Origin: Lentinula raphanica | Taxonomy: Eukaryota; Basidiomycota; Agaricomycetes; Agaricales; Omphalotaceae | NCBI GenBank assembly: GCA_027919835.1 | Contig: JANVFP010000030.1 | Location: forward strand, 186,001-250,000 | DNA length: 64,000 bases | Reading direction: 5' to 3' | Made by a program: the position numbers and the translations under genes | The notes under the pieces: model-generated | Seen by the model: the letters and a program-made list of their open reading frames with translations, nothing else | The model's database searches: none | Told to the model about the DNA's origin: nothing | Part shown: positions 45,118 through 57,900 of the stretch, in pieces | How the letters are laid out: each line of letters begins with the position of its first letter | How positions within the stretch are numbered: position 1 is the stretch's first letter

Positions 45118-45410
45118 TCAGAAAAAAAGTGGCAAGGTTATGAGATCGGATATTTGATAGGCGCCCGCACCTGCTCGGGTTTTCCGCATAGAAAATCTAT
45201 CAGCGCCAGCATCCACACACTTTGAACTTTGAAGTTTGGACACAGTCCAGTGAAGTTTTTCTTCCATTCATGCGTTCTGCAGACTAATTCATACATTGGC
45301 AATGTTTGCAGTGTTCGAGGTATACTATTGATTCACTGACGAGTACCTGGCAATACTGAAGCACTCAATGCGGCATAGTCTAAGCTTATTACCGTCCTTC
45401 GTGTCCCCAT

Positions 45411-47289
45411 CTACATCTGATTCTCATCATCTTCCATCAGTATCTGCATCTTCCAAGTCCCTATATCATCGTCTGCGTCTTCATCTGCCCATTTCATATC
45501 TTCATCAAGAGCCCCTCCTCCTACCCCACCATTATCAGAACCACCATTCACCCCATTGACCCCATTTATCGCAGAGTGCAGACGTGGATTCACTGTTTCG
45601 CCGTCAATAGTATCGATATCTACATCATCTTGTTCTGCTTCTTTCTTGCGTCTAAGGATTTCCGCTTCATCTTCCTATATATGTGTATGTGAGAGAGACG
45701 AGAGTGAAATCAAGTATAAGATGGTTATTGAAGCACTCACGATATCGAATTCGTCTTCTCGCTCCTCATACTCCACGTTCTCGTCTACTTCCTCAAAACC
45801 ACCCGCGAATGCTCCCCATCTCTCAGCGTTTGGGCTATGCCATATGAGTATATTTCCTTGATTTGTCGTTGATGCTATTGAAGCTTTCGAGGGATGCCAC
45901 TGCGAATTTCGAGTTTAGCATGGAAGATGAACGGACAGGGCGCAGTCGTACATGTAAATGTGCCAAAGGCTCCCTTCCACCGTCAAGAGTACTAGCGAAT
46001 TGACCATCATTCGAGATATCCCAGATGTATATTTTGTGGTTCGCAGCATCAGCCGCACCTAGAAGGATCCGTAAGTCACGAAAATCAGATGAGCGAGAAG
46101 GGTATTCACCACCGGCTAGCCATTCTCCATCCGGGCTATAGGATACGGCGTGCCATGCTGTTTTGTTAATCGGGTCGTTGAAACGATGCGTTGGCTCTAA
46201 TTCCTCTTCTATGAATGATTCAACAGCGGTGTCAGAAGAACGAGGATAATTCGGAACTATGAATTGACGAAGAGTTCGATCGGAGGAGTTGGTTACCAGG
46301 CGGCTATGGCATAGTTCTAGTAAGAGAATATAACGTAGATACTGATGCATAAACTCACCGACCATTCTTAGCAAAATCCAATCCTTTTATTGATCCAGCT
46401 CCACCAGCTATGCGATGTCGTGCAATCATCTGAAGAATAGAGTTGAGAATACATATTGGATAGAAGGAGGTTATGCTGTACGGTTTTCGTTCTCGAGTTG
46501 AAAACCAATATATATCCGCCCGATGTTCCAATAAAAACATATTTGCCTGAGGTATCAAAACGGGCGACGGTCATCGTGTATCTATATGCTTTGTGAGTTA
46601 ACATATTGCTCCCGCACGCGTGTTGGAGTTATACCTTCTCGTTGATTGTCCCTCAATCCCGTCCTCGTCACCCTCGGGCTCGTACAGCTCCGTACGTGAA
46701 CGATGATTCTTTCGCAAGTCGATGAGATAAACTTCGCCGGTAGTCAGGAGGGCCAGGATGATTTGACTGAAGAGAAGTTATTAGCTCAATGGAACGTCTG
46801 GAATAGCCATTGCTCACCTGTTCCTCGGATGGAATGAAGCTGAAGAGACTGGCGCATCACAGCGAATGGTTGCATGTCGTTGTGGTGGATCACAAACGGA
46901 GGCAAGGTCCCACACAATAACGTTCCAATCCTTTGACGAGGTCAGTACATACCGAGAGTGCCTCGACCAACTGAAACATGTTGGTTGAGAACAGTACTCA
47001 CAGAATCATGGTTCAGAATACGTACTCCAAACTTGTAACAGCTTTAACGTGCCCATCCAGCCATCTTACTGCAGCCTTCGTTTCTAAGTCCCATATCGTC
47101 GCCAGACCGTCGAACCGTCCTACACCGACAAACCTCCCTGAAGGGTCAAAGCGAGCAAAAGAACCGAGAGCGAAGAGAGAGGTCTGGACGGCTGTGGGAT
47201 GACTGAAGTTGAATGGGCCTAGATTAGATGGTCAGCACCAGAGAGTCGGTCCTTCAAAAATGTGACTGACTGATCAGGGATTCATTCAT
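45411..47289 (-). CDS. SWD1: COMPASS subunit SWD1 / RBBP5 (WD40)
   Basis: Ten exons give 463 residues. SWD1/RBBP5 is a core subunit of the Set1/COMPASS histone H3K4 methyltransferase and helps position the SET domain. The N-terminal half is a seven-bladed WD40 propeller: FARFDPSGRFVGVGRFDGLA, TIWDLETKAAV, WNVIVWDLASV, FDTSGKYVFIGTSGGYILVF, GSIKGLDFAKNGRRLVTNSSDRTLRQF, TAWHAVSYSPDGEWLAGG and NHKIYIWD. The family hallmarks are the segment LEPTHRFNDPINKTAWH and the conserved acidic tail (EEVDENVEYEEREDEFDI). The start is a 19-base first exon at 47289 (MNESLI); the frame needs the following 52-bp intron. It is divergent from TTI2, with ~270 bp between start codons, so they may share a bidirectional promoter. 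Confidence 0.92.
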
Positions 47290-47555
47290 CGCGAAGATGA
47301 CTGTCGAGATGTGAGTTCTTCAAGAGGGTTCAAGTCTGTTCAAGTGCTTGAATAAATAAGGCAGGGTTAGGTTCGGGCCGAATTTGGCGACCGTGACGAG
47401 AGACTGAAGGTCCGTCGAACCCTTACATAATACCAGGCTAATTGAAACCGTCCTCGAACACAACTGCCATCATCACTGACATCAGTCTACTGCATCAGCT
47501 ACCATTGCTCAGATTTGTCGCCGCAAGATTCGTTTGGATTCTCTCTGTTACCCCA

Positions 47556-49351
47556 ATGACAGAGAACGAGATTCAGCAAATACTTCAAGCTCTTCAAGTA
47601 CCAGTTGGATACGCGGAAAAGGCAGACTCATCAGATATCACGTCTGATCTCGAGTCATGGAAGGCGACAACGACGTGCCTTTTAGGCGAACTCAGCAAGC
47701 TGGTGCGAGAGAACGAGCTTTCTGTAGCAGAACAAGCAGACGTTATTGCAGCGGCAGCTGCGTTTGACTCTCATGACGTCTGGAGTTCGCCTCAATCTTA
47801 TGCTCTAGCGACAGGTACGAAACTGTCCTATGAACTATTTTATCCAGGCTAAGAACGAATGGACAGAAATTCTAGCAGAGTTTTCCCCACCTAGTCTTCC
47901 TCTCATGTTCCATCTGCTGGAAACGAATGTCAACCCTCTTTTCCGCTCAAATCTCCACCCATCATTAAATCTCTCCACTGGACGAAAACTACATCGGCCA
48001 GCGGGTGGTCCTATGGGTTCTTATGATTTCTACGAAACTCAAGCTTGGAAGGCCTATCCTGCAGCGGGGAATCTTGTATTCTGGTGTCTACGTCACATAC
48101 AGGTTCGTTTTTCTGAACATTATGCGAGAAACTACAATCGGAGGATGCTTATGTAGAGTCAAGACTACGATCGCCTCTGGTATCTCGTTATCCCGCCAAT
48201 CATGACCTTCCTGGATGATTACCAAGTACCATTCAAGTTGAAGGGAGTCAAGATGGTGGAAGAACTTCTCCAGCACGTACCCAGAGAAATTTTGAAACGG
48301 ACTGGTGTAGATGGACTTATATTGACCGTGATTGCCACCCTCTCTTCCTCCTCTATAATACAATGCCTGATCCAATATCCACAGTCACTGAACAATTGTC
48401 TAGCTCAATTGGATGACACCGAATCTCCCAAGCTGATTCAAGCTGCTGTTTCTGCTTCCTTGTCCCTGTCTTTGCTCACGACCACTCCGGGATCTTCAGC
48501 GCAGTTTGATCAGTTGTGCACGCTTCTAGGAGAAAGAATAATCGGAACGATCTGGTTATATTCTCACGACAAGCTTGGAATTGTGCAAGCTTCAACAGAC
48601 TCCCTTCCCCCATTGTTGAGTGCATTAGGGTTAGGATGCAGTCGTTACCTCAAGGTAATCGTGAAGTCTTGTAGAGGTCCAGTCGTATTATAACATCGTC
48701 GTTCCAGGCATTGATACCTCAACTGATACACCCTCTAATACCAGTACCTCTTGCCTCGCCTCCGTTTCAGCTACAGGTTTCTTCCTTGCGTGCTCTTACG
48801 GTGGTGATATCTGAATGCCATTATCGAATGTCGCATTGGAAAGGGACTATATTAGATGGCATAGGCCGTTGCTGGGTGAATTTAGCAGACACCCAGTCAA
48901 ATGCCGAAGGTTGTAAGTACCCTAGTATTGTCGTTCATGTTTTTTTGACTGAGGCGCGAGTGTAGCCAGACAAGAAGAGCTGAAAACACATCTACGATCC
49001 GCGTGTCAGGCGTTAGCTAAGGCTTGCCCGAGTATCATCGAGGTGAGTGATACAAAATATAACGGTGGAAAGACATCGACCGCTGATATTGGCTTAGGAG
49101 GAATTCCGCCGGCTGCTCGTCGCCGATCGAGAAATGTTCCAAGATTTGGTGGCCGGAATTGCTTAAGTTTTACCTGGTACATATACTCTGTCTCAGAACG
49201 TATGAAGGATACTGTTTCCAAACCCTAGGTCGACGTTCTCGAAGCTGTTGAAGAGATTGTTCACCTTCTCAATGATTTGCTCACGCTCAGCTTCCTTTGT
49301 GGACCTGGTCAGGATCCTCCTACAGAAGACACCGCGAAGAACACGCCATAG
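47556..49351 (+). CDS. TTI2: TTI2-family protein (TTT complex)
   Basis: Six exons (47556-47777, 47848-48102, 48157-48654, 48708-48912, 48966-49042, 49229-49351) give 459 residues of helical repeats. TTI2 binds TEL2 and TTI1 in the TTT complex, an HSP90 co-chaperone that stabilises PI3K-related kinases such as TOR, ATM and ATR. The family signature is RLWYLVIPPIMTFLDDYQVP followed by FKLKGVKMVEELL; later helices include IIQCLIQYPQSL and LIPQLIHPLIPVPL. The first intron is uncertain: I use the donor GTCTGG at 47778 (70 bp, phase 0), because the stronger-looking GTACGA would make a 33-bp intron and a stop. Identification rests on the central signature and architecture. Confidence 0.75.
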
Positions 49352-50425
49352 ATGTGAAGTCTCCATGAGCAGGCGTTTCTTTTTTGTAAGGATACTGTTT
49401 ACATGACCCTTGTATCAAGATAGAGTATATCACTCCATGGGATTCGGTAACTGTTTGAAACAGAATTCAGCGGAGGTTATCGCAGCAGCAGCTCTTCCGG
49501 CCTTCATAACTCGCAGACTTCGATGGACAGGTACAGTCATGGAACCGGCATGACTATTACGAGGTGAGTGGTTGGTGGACATTGAGTCCCTCCCGCATGC
49601 AAATAAGTCTTCGTCTCTCTCATTTACGACATCCTCCGATGTCCTGTTTCGCTGACTTGAACGCACAGGCAGAAAGAAATCGGACCTCAATATTCCAGCT
49701 GGAAAGAGTGATACTATATATAACCACCACGAGGTGACTTCGCGGAGGAGGTTCAAAGTTGCAAGTAATGATTCGCCAGGGTTTCTTTCCATGAATTGCC
49801 TTTTCGTCTTCATCCCCGACAGCAGGACAGCAGAACTCCAGGTGGCTTTTGACCTATGCATATGCATAAGAGTGCACAATACGAAATCAAGAAATCGCTA
49901 GGTGAAACGGGGTGAAATCCAATGAATTAGAAAAAGCGACAACCATCTATCTATCCTCTGCATGTATCAGTCCGCTCACAACGGTGCCCAAACCACTCAT
50001 GAGGCCAGGGCATCACGAGCGGTCTGATGAAAGAATAATGCGACATTTGTATGATCATTGTCCTCGTTCCTTTCTAATCTTTCTAGTCTTGAAGCTTGGA
50101 AATCTGAAGTCTGAACGCTACATATCTATATGTAGTAATTCCTATATGGCTAACGGCTTGAGATTGCACATAAATTTCACTTCCATGAATATTCCGGAAG
50201 CAGGGCGAAATGAAAGCCATTGCCAAGGCGCAACGTTGGCTGGGCGCCGAAACACGTCTCTTGTCATAAACGTCCATCATGTTTTTTGCCTGACAGATCC
50301 TTCCGCGTCCTTTTGGCTCTTTTTGGTGTAATCAGGGTCTAATGATGCGATTTAGGTAGATAAGTAGCAAATCACGGTTGACAGACCTCCTTCACCCAAG
50401 TCCAGCTCTCTCCAACGCCTCACCA
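49352..50425. other. Intergenic region between TTI2 and WW-motif gene
   Basis: A 149-codon minus-strand frame (49430-49879) and a 139-codon plus-strand frame (49912-50331) overlap no recognisable domain. Both are Arg/Ser-rich, as spurious frames often are. I find no splice pattern supporting them. The region probably holds the TTI2 3' end and the promoter of the next gene. Confidence 0.4.
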
Positions 50426-53400
50426 ATGCAAAGTGCTCCTCCAGTCAATCCGGATCGCAGGATTCTACCGCCTGGATGGACCGAAGGTTACAATGCACAG
50501 TGAGCACAATTTAGTCACCTCACTTGGATTTACAAGCTAACAATGACTAGGAAAGATACCTGGTTCGTTGGGAATGTTTCTGGCCTCGTTTAATACTCAT
50601 TGGCAATGTTTCGAATCCAGGTATTATGTTCAGACCAACGTAGTCCCGCGCGGATATCCTACTTTCATCCTTCGACTGAATACTACGCGGAAATCAATAG
50701 TGCAGCTGATACAAGTCCAAATCTGAAATTGGGTTCATCCTCACAAGGTCAAAACGACAAAACTGATTTCAAGATGGACCAGAAAAATCCTTCGGTGTTC
50801 GACACTGAGTCCGCCCCATCGTCGTCTACTGCTTCAGGTTCGACAAAAGTCAGCTCTTCCGGGCCGTCTCCGTCCAGCAGCTCTAGCATCCCGGGGCTAT
50901 CGAGCTCAGATTCAATCCCTTCCACCACTGCACCGTCACAATCATCTTCACCGAACACAGGGCCATTGCCATCAATCGATTTCGCGTCTGCAGATGCTCT
51001 TCCCTCTGACTCAAATCTACCTCCAGAGTATTCTATCTACTCCAACTCATTAGGAGAGCACGTCTCTGCTAACGTTGTTCCTTCGGACTCGGGCAGACCA
51101 TCGGAAACTACAGCCAACGTGAACTCACCTCCGGAATACAATAATCCTTCATTCCTGAGCTCTTGGTCTGAACATCCATCATCGACGCCGGGGTCTTCAG
51201 ATGATTTGCGACCCGTTTCCCTGACTCCCAGTCACGTCAACGCCACGATCGCGCATCGTCCGGACTCTGTCGTCGTGGATTTAGCGAATTATCCATCACA
51301 AGTGCAGGCCCCAAATTCGTCTCCATCCGGTACTGCAGGATCTAGCACTCATGCTCATCATGTCCCCACTGTGGACTCTACCGTGATTCACCCATCTCCG
51401 CCGCCTACCAGTATCAATGTATCTCCTACCCAGCCGTCATCCCCCACAACTCCTCCCTCTGCAGCGAATTTGTCTCATTCCTCTGTTCCTACGGCCGGTG
51501 AAGGTATGACTCTGGCACAAAGACTATACGCGAGCGCTTTCTCTTCGCGTCCTTCGCCAACGACTGGCTCATCGAGTCAGAATTCTACCGCTCCTAGCTC
51601 GGTACCTTCGCCAGATACCCACGTCCCACCAACAGTATCACTGGCTGCTGTATCTGCTGAGGCTTATAATAGTAACAGCTTGAGTTCCTCCAGTTCCAAC
51701 ATCACGAACTCCTTTTACAAAACCGGAGTACTGCAGAGCTTGCAAGGTCAGCAGCAGCGTCCACCAGGAGGAAGACTGTCGTATCATGCAGGGAACTCAA
51801 ATTTTGCCGCGTCGAGTGTTTCGTTGGCCAGCACCGCAACTTCAATGGCTGCAGCGGGAATACAACCCACAAACTCCCGACCCCCTCAACATTTGCCAAG
51901 TACTTTGGTCCGACCACAGTCACAGAGAATTGAACATTATTCGACGAATATTCCTAATAGACCAGTACCCGCTGTATCTAGACCGAGACCTACAACGGTC
52001 CCAAGCGTTACGCTGATAGCACGCCCACCCAGTCAGAATCCAAGTTTGTTGTTTATATATTCAGGGTTCATGCCTTTTCTAAATCACCGTCTTTCGATTT
52101 AGGTCTGCCAAGCACAACAACAGCTTCTCATATGGTTGTTCAATCTGCTGTCCCTGTTGGCGGCCCCCAAAAACCCACTGCCAGCACGAGCACAGCTGTG
52201 CAGGGCCAAATAGGTGTATCTGGAATCCAGTCTCCTCCGGCTCCGAATAGTGGTGCATTAACAGGTGGAGGTGGTGTAGGGAATATCAATACGAATGCTG
52301 GATCTTCTACAACTGTGAGTCATGCCGGGACGCAATCTACCAATACGCAGTCAAATATTCCTGGGTTTATGGCGAATCTACCCAGACCACCCTCTCAGGT
52401 CACTTCGAATGCGTTGCACGACAATCCACTTCCGCCGATTCCCCTTCCAACTGGGGCTACTGCCCAGAACAATAACAATAGACCGAATCTACCTCTTGAA
52501 TACGTCTCGCCGCCGCTGCCGGCGTCCAACTCAAGCCCACAAGCTATGATAACCCCAGCGGCTCCTTCGACGCACTCTACGTCTCCTCCTGCAAATGCAC
52601 AATTGGCCCACACTGTACCGGCGCCTAATTCTAGTCCAAGCACGCTATCCTCTCCTCCATCTTCGCCTCCCTCCCAATCGCCTTCCGCTCCTTCCTTACC
52701 ACAACGTCCGCCTCAGAGACCACCTCAGCGCCCTCCTCAACACCCATCTTACACTCTCCCGGCTGTCCCAACTACTCATAATCCCCGACCACCGCGGCCA
52801 GCCTCCCATTCCTTTTCCCTCGGTTCAACCTCTTCTGCGTTGTCGAATACAGGGAATATGCTTGCCAATTTTGGCAAGGCTGCTGGCCGCGTAGCCGGAC
52901 GAGCTGCTCTCCGCTACGCAGGGCGACTGGTCATTGGAAGCGTTCTTGGAACTAATCCCACTCTCCTCTCTGGTATCTCCGATGGAGGATTATTTGATAA
53001 CAACTCTTTGGACATCCTGAGCTCCAGTCTTGCAAACCTTGACGTTAATTCCATCGGTGTGGATATGTCGCAGTTTCAAGCTGCTTTTCAGGGCGTGCCA
53101 GGGACAGATTACCAAGGGATCATTAACTCAATTGGGCAACAGCAGCAGACCAGTCCCTCGCCCGGAGTGAACTATCATGCAATTATTCAAGCTTTGATGA
53201 AGATACAGCATGCGGCGGTGCAGGCACCAAATCACAGTCATACGAATATTCATACGAGTGCTAATACCGGTGCAGTGAATCAGTACCAGGCGATTGTGAA
53301 CGCCCAATCACAACAAATTCAGCAGATGCAGGCGATGATGAACTCGTTGAACTTGCAGCAGCAGGTCGGACAGCAGATGCCCAACAATAGCGCTCACCAG

Positions 53401-54705
53401 ACTATAAATCCCGGCGCGACACACCAGCCTCCCAGACCCCAACCTCAGGTGCAACCACAAAGCTCAACCTCTACACCTATGCATACTCAGACCCCGTCCT
53501 CAATCTCCAGCCACAATCGTCCACCAACGATGCACGCGCAGCCCACCCAAGCTCACCAACAGTATCATTCCGTGTATCAGCAGCACAACTCTCAGGCGCA
53601 AATACCTGTTCCTCAGAGTCACCATCAGCAGCAGCAGCAGCCAGTCCAACCTTCCCATGCGCATCATCAACCGGTTCACGGTACCACCTCCCCTCCTGCT
53701 ACGTTATCTTCTCCAGCTTTTCCGGGTATCAATAATGTGGCCCTACCTTCTTACCACCGGCCCCCTCAGCCTGTTCATACAACTTCTTCACCTCCCCCAC
53801 CGCCTCCGATGTATACGAGCGTGTCCCCGCCTCCTCAGCATACTTATCATGGGGGACCGAACGGTGGTAACGTGCAGCTCACTCATCCGCCTGCTACCGA
53901 AAACACTTCCGGTCTTTCTGGGGCACAGTCTTTGCCCGTTCCGATCTCTAATACGGTTGGACATAGCCCTATGCACGTGCTACCAGCGCAGATACCCAGC
54001 AGTACTCATTCGAACCATTACCCTCATACACTACAGCAGCAGGCGAATTCCTCTGCAAATGAGGCAAATGAATCCGGTGGTTCTGGTGGACAGTCGATGA
54101 TGAGTTCCGTAGCACATGGGGCAATGAACCTTTGGCACCATTACCAGAAGCACGAGCAACAAGCACAACAACAGCAGGGGCCACAGGCCTATAGTGATAA
54201 TAGCTCTAATGGGCAAAGTTACGATACAACCCTGTTGAACGGCGGGAATCAGTTCAGTCCAGGGAATTCGTACAACGACAACAATCAGAATGAAGAACTG
54301 ACCTATGTCGCTCCACCGGACTTCAACTCCATGAGTGGATTTGACCCATCCTCCTTCCTTAATCCATCAAACAACACTGGCCTATATGATATGGGAAGTG
54401 GAATTGTAAATGGCGATTCTGGTAATCAATTTGGTTTATCTGACGGATCTGGAATGTACGAGTACGCCTCTTACACCAGCGATGATCAAAGTCAGAGCTT
54501 TGGGTTTAGCAGTGACGGTCAGGGAGATATGTTTGGTTTCAACAGCAATACCTATGTGGATCCTGGAACGGGGAACATCATTCAGAATACCGATACGACC
54601 TTTGTCGATGGGGGTTTTATGGATTCGGTTGATACGACAGCCATCTTCGATAATTCTGGAGATTTGTTATTTTCTTCTACAGACGAGACTACGTTCATGG
54701 CCTGA
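50426..54705 (+). CDS. WW-motif protein with very long Gln/Pro/Ser-rich tail (frameshift in WW)
   Basis: Exons 50426-50499, 50551-50562 (12 bases), 50621-52043 and 52103-54705 are supported by splice borders. The first three encode a WW-type module: LPPGWTEGYNAQKDTWYYVQ, then TN. The second half of the module (PARISYFHPSTEYY) continues in a frame one base off, after ACCAACGTAGT, as if one base were missing. The remaining ~1350 residues are open and low-complexity: Ser/Pro, then Gln/His/Pro (poly-Gln near 53630), a Gly/Ala segment (GRVAGRAALRYAGRLVIGSV) and an acidic Asn/Ser/Gly end. WW domains bind Pro-rich ligands. The long intact downstream frame makes a base error likelier than a dead gene. 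Confidence 0.7.
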
Positions 54706-54962
54706 TCTACACCTTATCTATGCTTCACTATTTATTCTACATATACTATGCTCTGCTTCCAGAATCCATGTGTACTCCTGAATTCTGAACGAGCGTCAAA
54801 CATCAACGCTACGCAACCAACGCGAACGCGAAGCGCGTGCCTCGCTCGTGATCAGTATGACTCATTCTGATTAATAAATAAGGTTTCTTGCCCGCCGATT
54901 GGTGCCGTGGACCGAGGCTTCTTCTTGTACATTCACAAAGACAAAGAAAAAAAACAAAGCTT

Positions 54963-57900
54963 ATGGCTCCCAGAACTCGTCGTGCAGCGCGTAACCAGAC
55001 GCCTGCGACTTCGACGGCGACTAGCGCGAATCCTTCGCCTCTCTTTAGCACGAACGCATCTTCTGTTGCTGAAGGTTCCCCAGCAACGAGCGATTTCGAG
55101 CAGGTCACAGTGGCGACAAGGACAAAAACGAACAGATCTCGAAGCCAAAGAGGAACGAAAAGGCCAGCGAATGCTCGCACCGAAAATGAAGATGAATACG
55201 AAGACGAAGACAAGAATACACGATCGAGCCACCCTACGAAACGAAGACAGATTACCACAAGCGTTTATGTCGAGGTTGCCGTCGCCTCAAAGAAGAAAAC
55301 CTTGAACAAAGGGAAAGATAAAGAACTCGTGAGTCATGATACTCTCTGTTGCTCTTGCTCTGTCTTTGATATCAATTGTCGAAAGGCGAACGTGACGGGT
55401 AAAGGCAGAAAGAAAGCATTCACCAATGCTGACAGCCAATCAGAGCCTGAATCAGGTCTCGACTACGACGAGAATAGGTCAATTGCAGACTCTGGCAGCA
55501 GTGGTTCGGAATTCGTTGCTTCTGACGAAGATGACGAAGACGAATTCCTTGATTCTGAAGAAGAACCGGCACTCAGAGGCATTCGGTTTTCGTCCAAGAG
55601 ACGCAAAACTGCTCCTGCCCCCATACCATCTGACGGATATAGTTCCAACGATGACGATGACGAGATCATGCTCAGAGCAGCGATGCAGCTCTCTCGTCAA
55701 ACCAACCGAATCTCGGATGGGGCCGGTCCCTCGTCTATTGGCAATGTTCACGCGGATGCTTCGCGCATCGCAGCAGCTATCGAACGTCGTCTGGCTGACC
55801 GTGCCAGAACAGGTATTGACGTCGATGACTATCACACCAACTTCGATAAGCTTTCTGAGCTTTCTGATTCCGAAGAGGAACCAATATCAGGAAAGTTCAA
55901 AGGGCAGAAAGGAAAGGGTAGTGCAAAATTGAAATCGAACTTGAAGAAAGCCCAACCTGCAAACAGTTCCCAGCAAATGACTACGACCGAATATCGCCGT
56001 GCCAGAAGAGACGTCAAAAAGAAGCAAAGGGAACTCAGTTACAAATTGGGCCGTAAACTCACCCATGTAAGTAGCAGGTATCGTCTCTGCATCCTGATAT
56101 TAATTGACAACATCTTAGGCTGAGAGGTCTACTATCGCGCTGCATGAACATCATCCGGAGTTACAGACTGTTTGGGGCGATCTGAAAGCGAATATCCAAA
56201 TCATCAAACCCGTCGAAAGTCAGCAGCCACCTGGTATCAAGTTGACCCTTCTTCCATTTCAGAGGGAAAGTTTGCATTGGATGAAGAAACAGGAAGATGG
56301 GCCTTGGAAGGGCGGTATGCTTGCGGTATGTTGTTCGGTACTTTGAAATTGATCTTTGTAAACTCATTCAGTCTAGGACGAGATGGGGTGAACAGTATTC
56401 ATTCATACACTACTCCGTCATTACTCACTCGCTCATTAGAATGGGAAAGACTATCCAAGTCATTGCGTTGCTAGTTTCAGACCGCAAAGGGCCGAATCTC
56501 ATCATCGCGTGAGTGCCTTCATCTTTTGTACAAAATCGTGGTTCACATCTCCCGCAAGTCCTACTGTTGCCGTCATGCAATGGAGAAATGAGATTGAAGC
56601 CCACACAGACGGTATGAAAGTCCTTGTGTGGCATGGACATTCTCGAGAAACCGACGTGAAAGAACTCAAGAAACACGATGTGGTATGTTTCCCTCTCGTT
56701 CCCAGACTTCTAACAGCTAAATCGCTGAACTCAGGTTCTGACTACCTATGCGATCCTTGAAAGGTAGACGAGGATTTTTTCCTTGCACTCTTGTATTCAA
56801 CGCTGGTCGTATAGCTCTTTCCGCAAGCAAGAAAGCGGTTTTAAACGAAAAGACAAGATGATAAAGGAGAAATCACCGATTCATCAAATCGAATGGAATC
56901 GTGTAGTCGTGAGTGCTCTACTCGGACGAACCATTAAAGTTTGTCGAATGACCCCACCTTAGCTCGACGAGGCTCATAATATCAAAGACCGTGCTTCGAA
57001 CACCGCCAAGGCTGCATTTGAATTGCAAGCTGCTTCTCGATGGTGTTTATCTGGAACTCCATTACAAAACCGAGTCGGGGAGCTCTATTCCTTGATCAGG
57101 TTCTTAGGTGGTGATCCATTTTCGTACTACTATTGTCAGTTTTCATTCTGTGCCAGCGTACGTTTGTGGCTGATCGCCGTTGCATTTAGGCAAACAATGT
57201 AGCTGCAAATCCTTGCATTGGAAATTCTCCGACAAGAAATCCTGCGATGGTGAGCGGGGTGGATTCTGATCTACGTCAATATGATTTTTATATTCTTTCT
57301 GTAGATTGTGGACATAGTCCTATGCAACATGTTTGTCATGGTCTTGTCATGCACACATAACCCAAAACTCATCTGCAATTATAGACGTGCTTCTGGAACA
57401 ATGAAATATTGACCCCGATTCAGAAGGACGGTATGGAAGGTCCAGGCAAAATCGCATTCAAGAAATTGAAGATCCTGCTGGATCGGATGATGCTGAGGCG
57501 TACAAAGGTTCCTTGCGGATGCACGTCTCAGTCTGACATCTAACTAACCTCCCTGTTCAGCTGCAACGAGCTGATGACCTTGGCTTACCTCCTCGTACAG
57601 TCATCGTGCGCAACGATTACTTCAGTCCCGAAGAGAAGGAGCTATATACATCATTGTTCTCTGACGCAAAACGACAATTCAACACATATCTAGACCAAGG
57701 AACAATACTCAATAGTGAGTTTTCACCGTCTCTCTAGTTCATGTAACTGAATATCTTGGTAAGACTATTCGAACATATTCAGTTTGTAAGTCTGAAAACT
57801 TTTTTCTACAAATCTGGAACCTTCTCACTTCGATCCTGCAGGCTGACGAGGATGAGGCAAATGGCTTGTCACCCCGATCTAGTAATCAGAAGTAAAACCA

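Noticed and set aside
49430..49879. 149-codon minus-strand frame
   Set aside because: No family, no signal peptide despite a hydrophobic patch, no splice pattern; likely chance frame in a spacer.
53630..53645. CAG-repeat run in the WW-motif gene as possible unstable repeat
   Set aside because: Only a handful of units, mixed CAG/CAA; ordinary poly-Gln coding.
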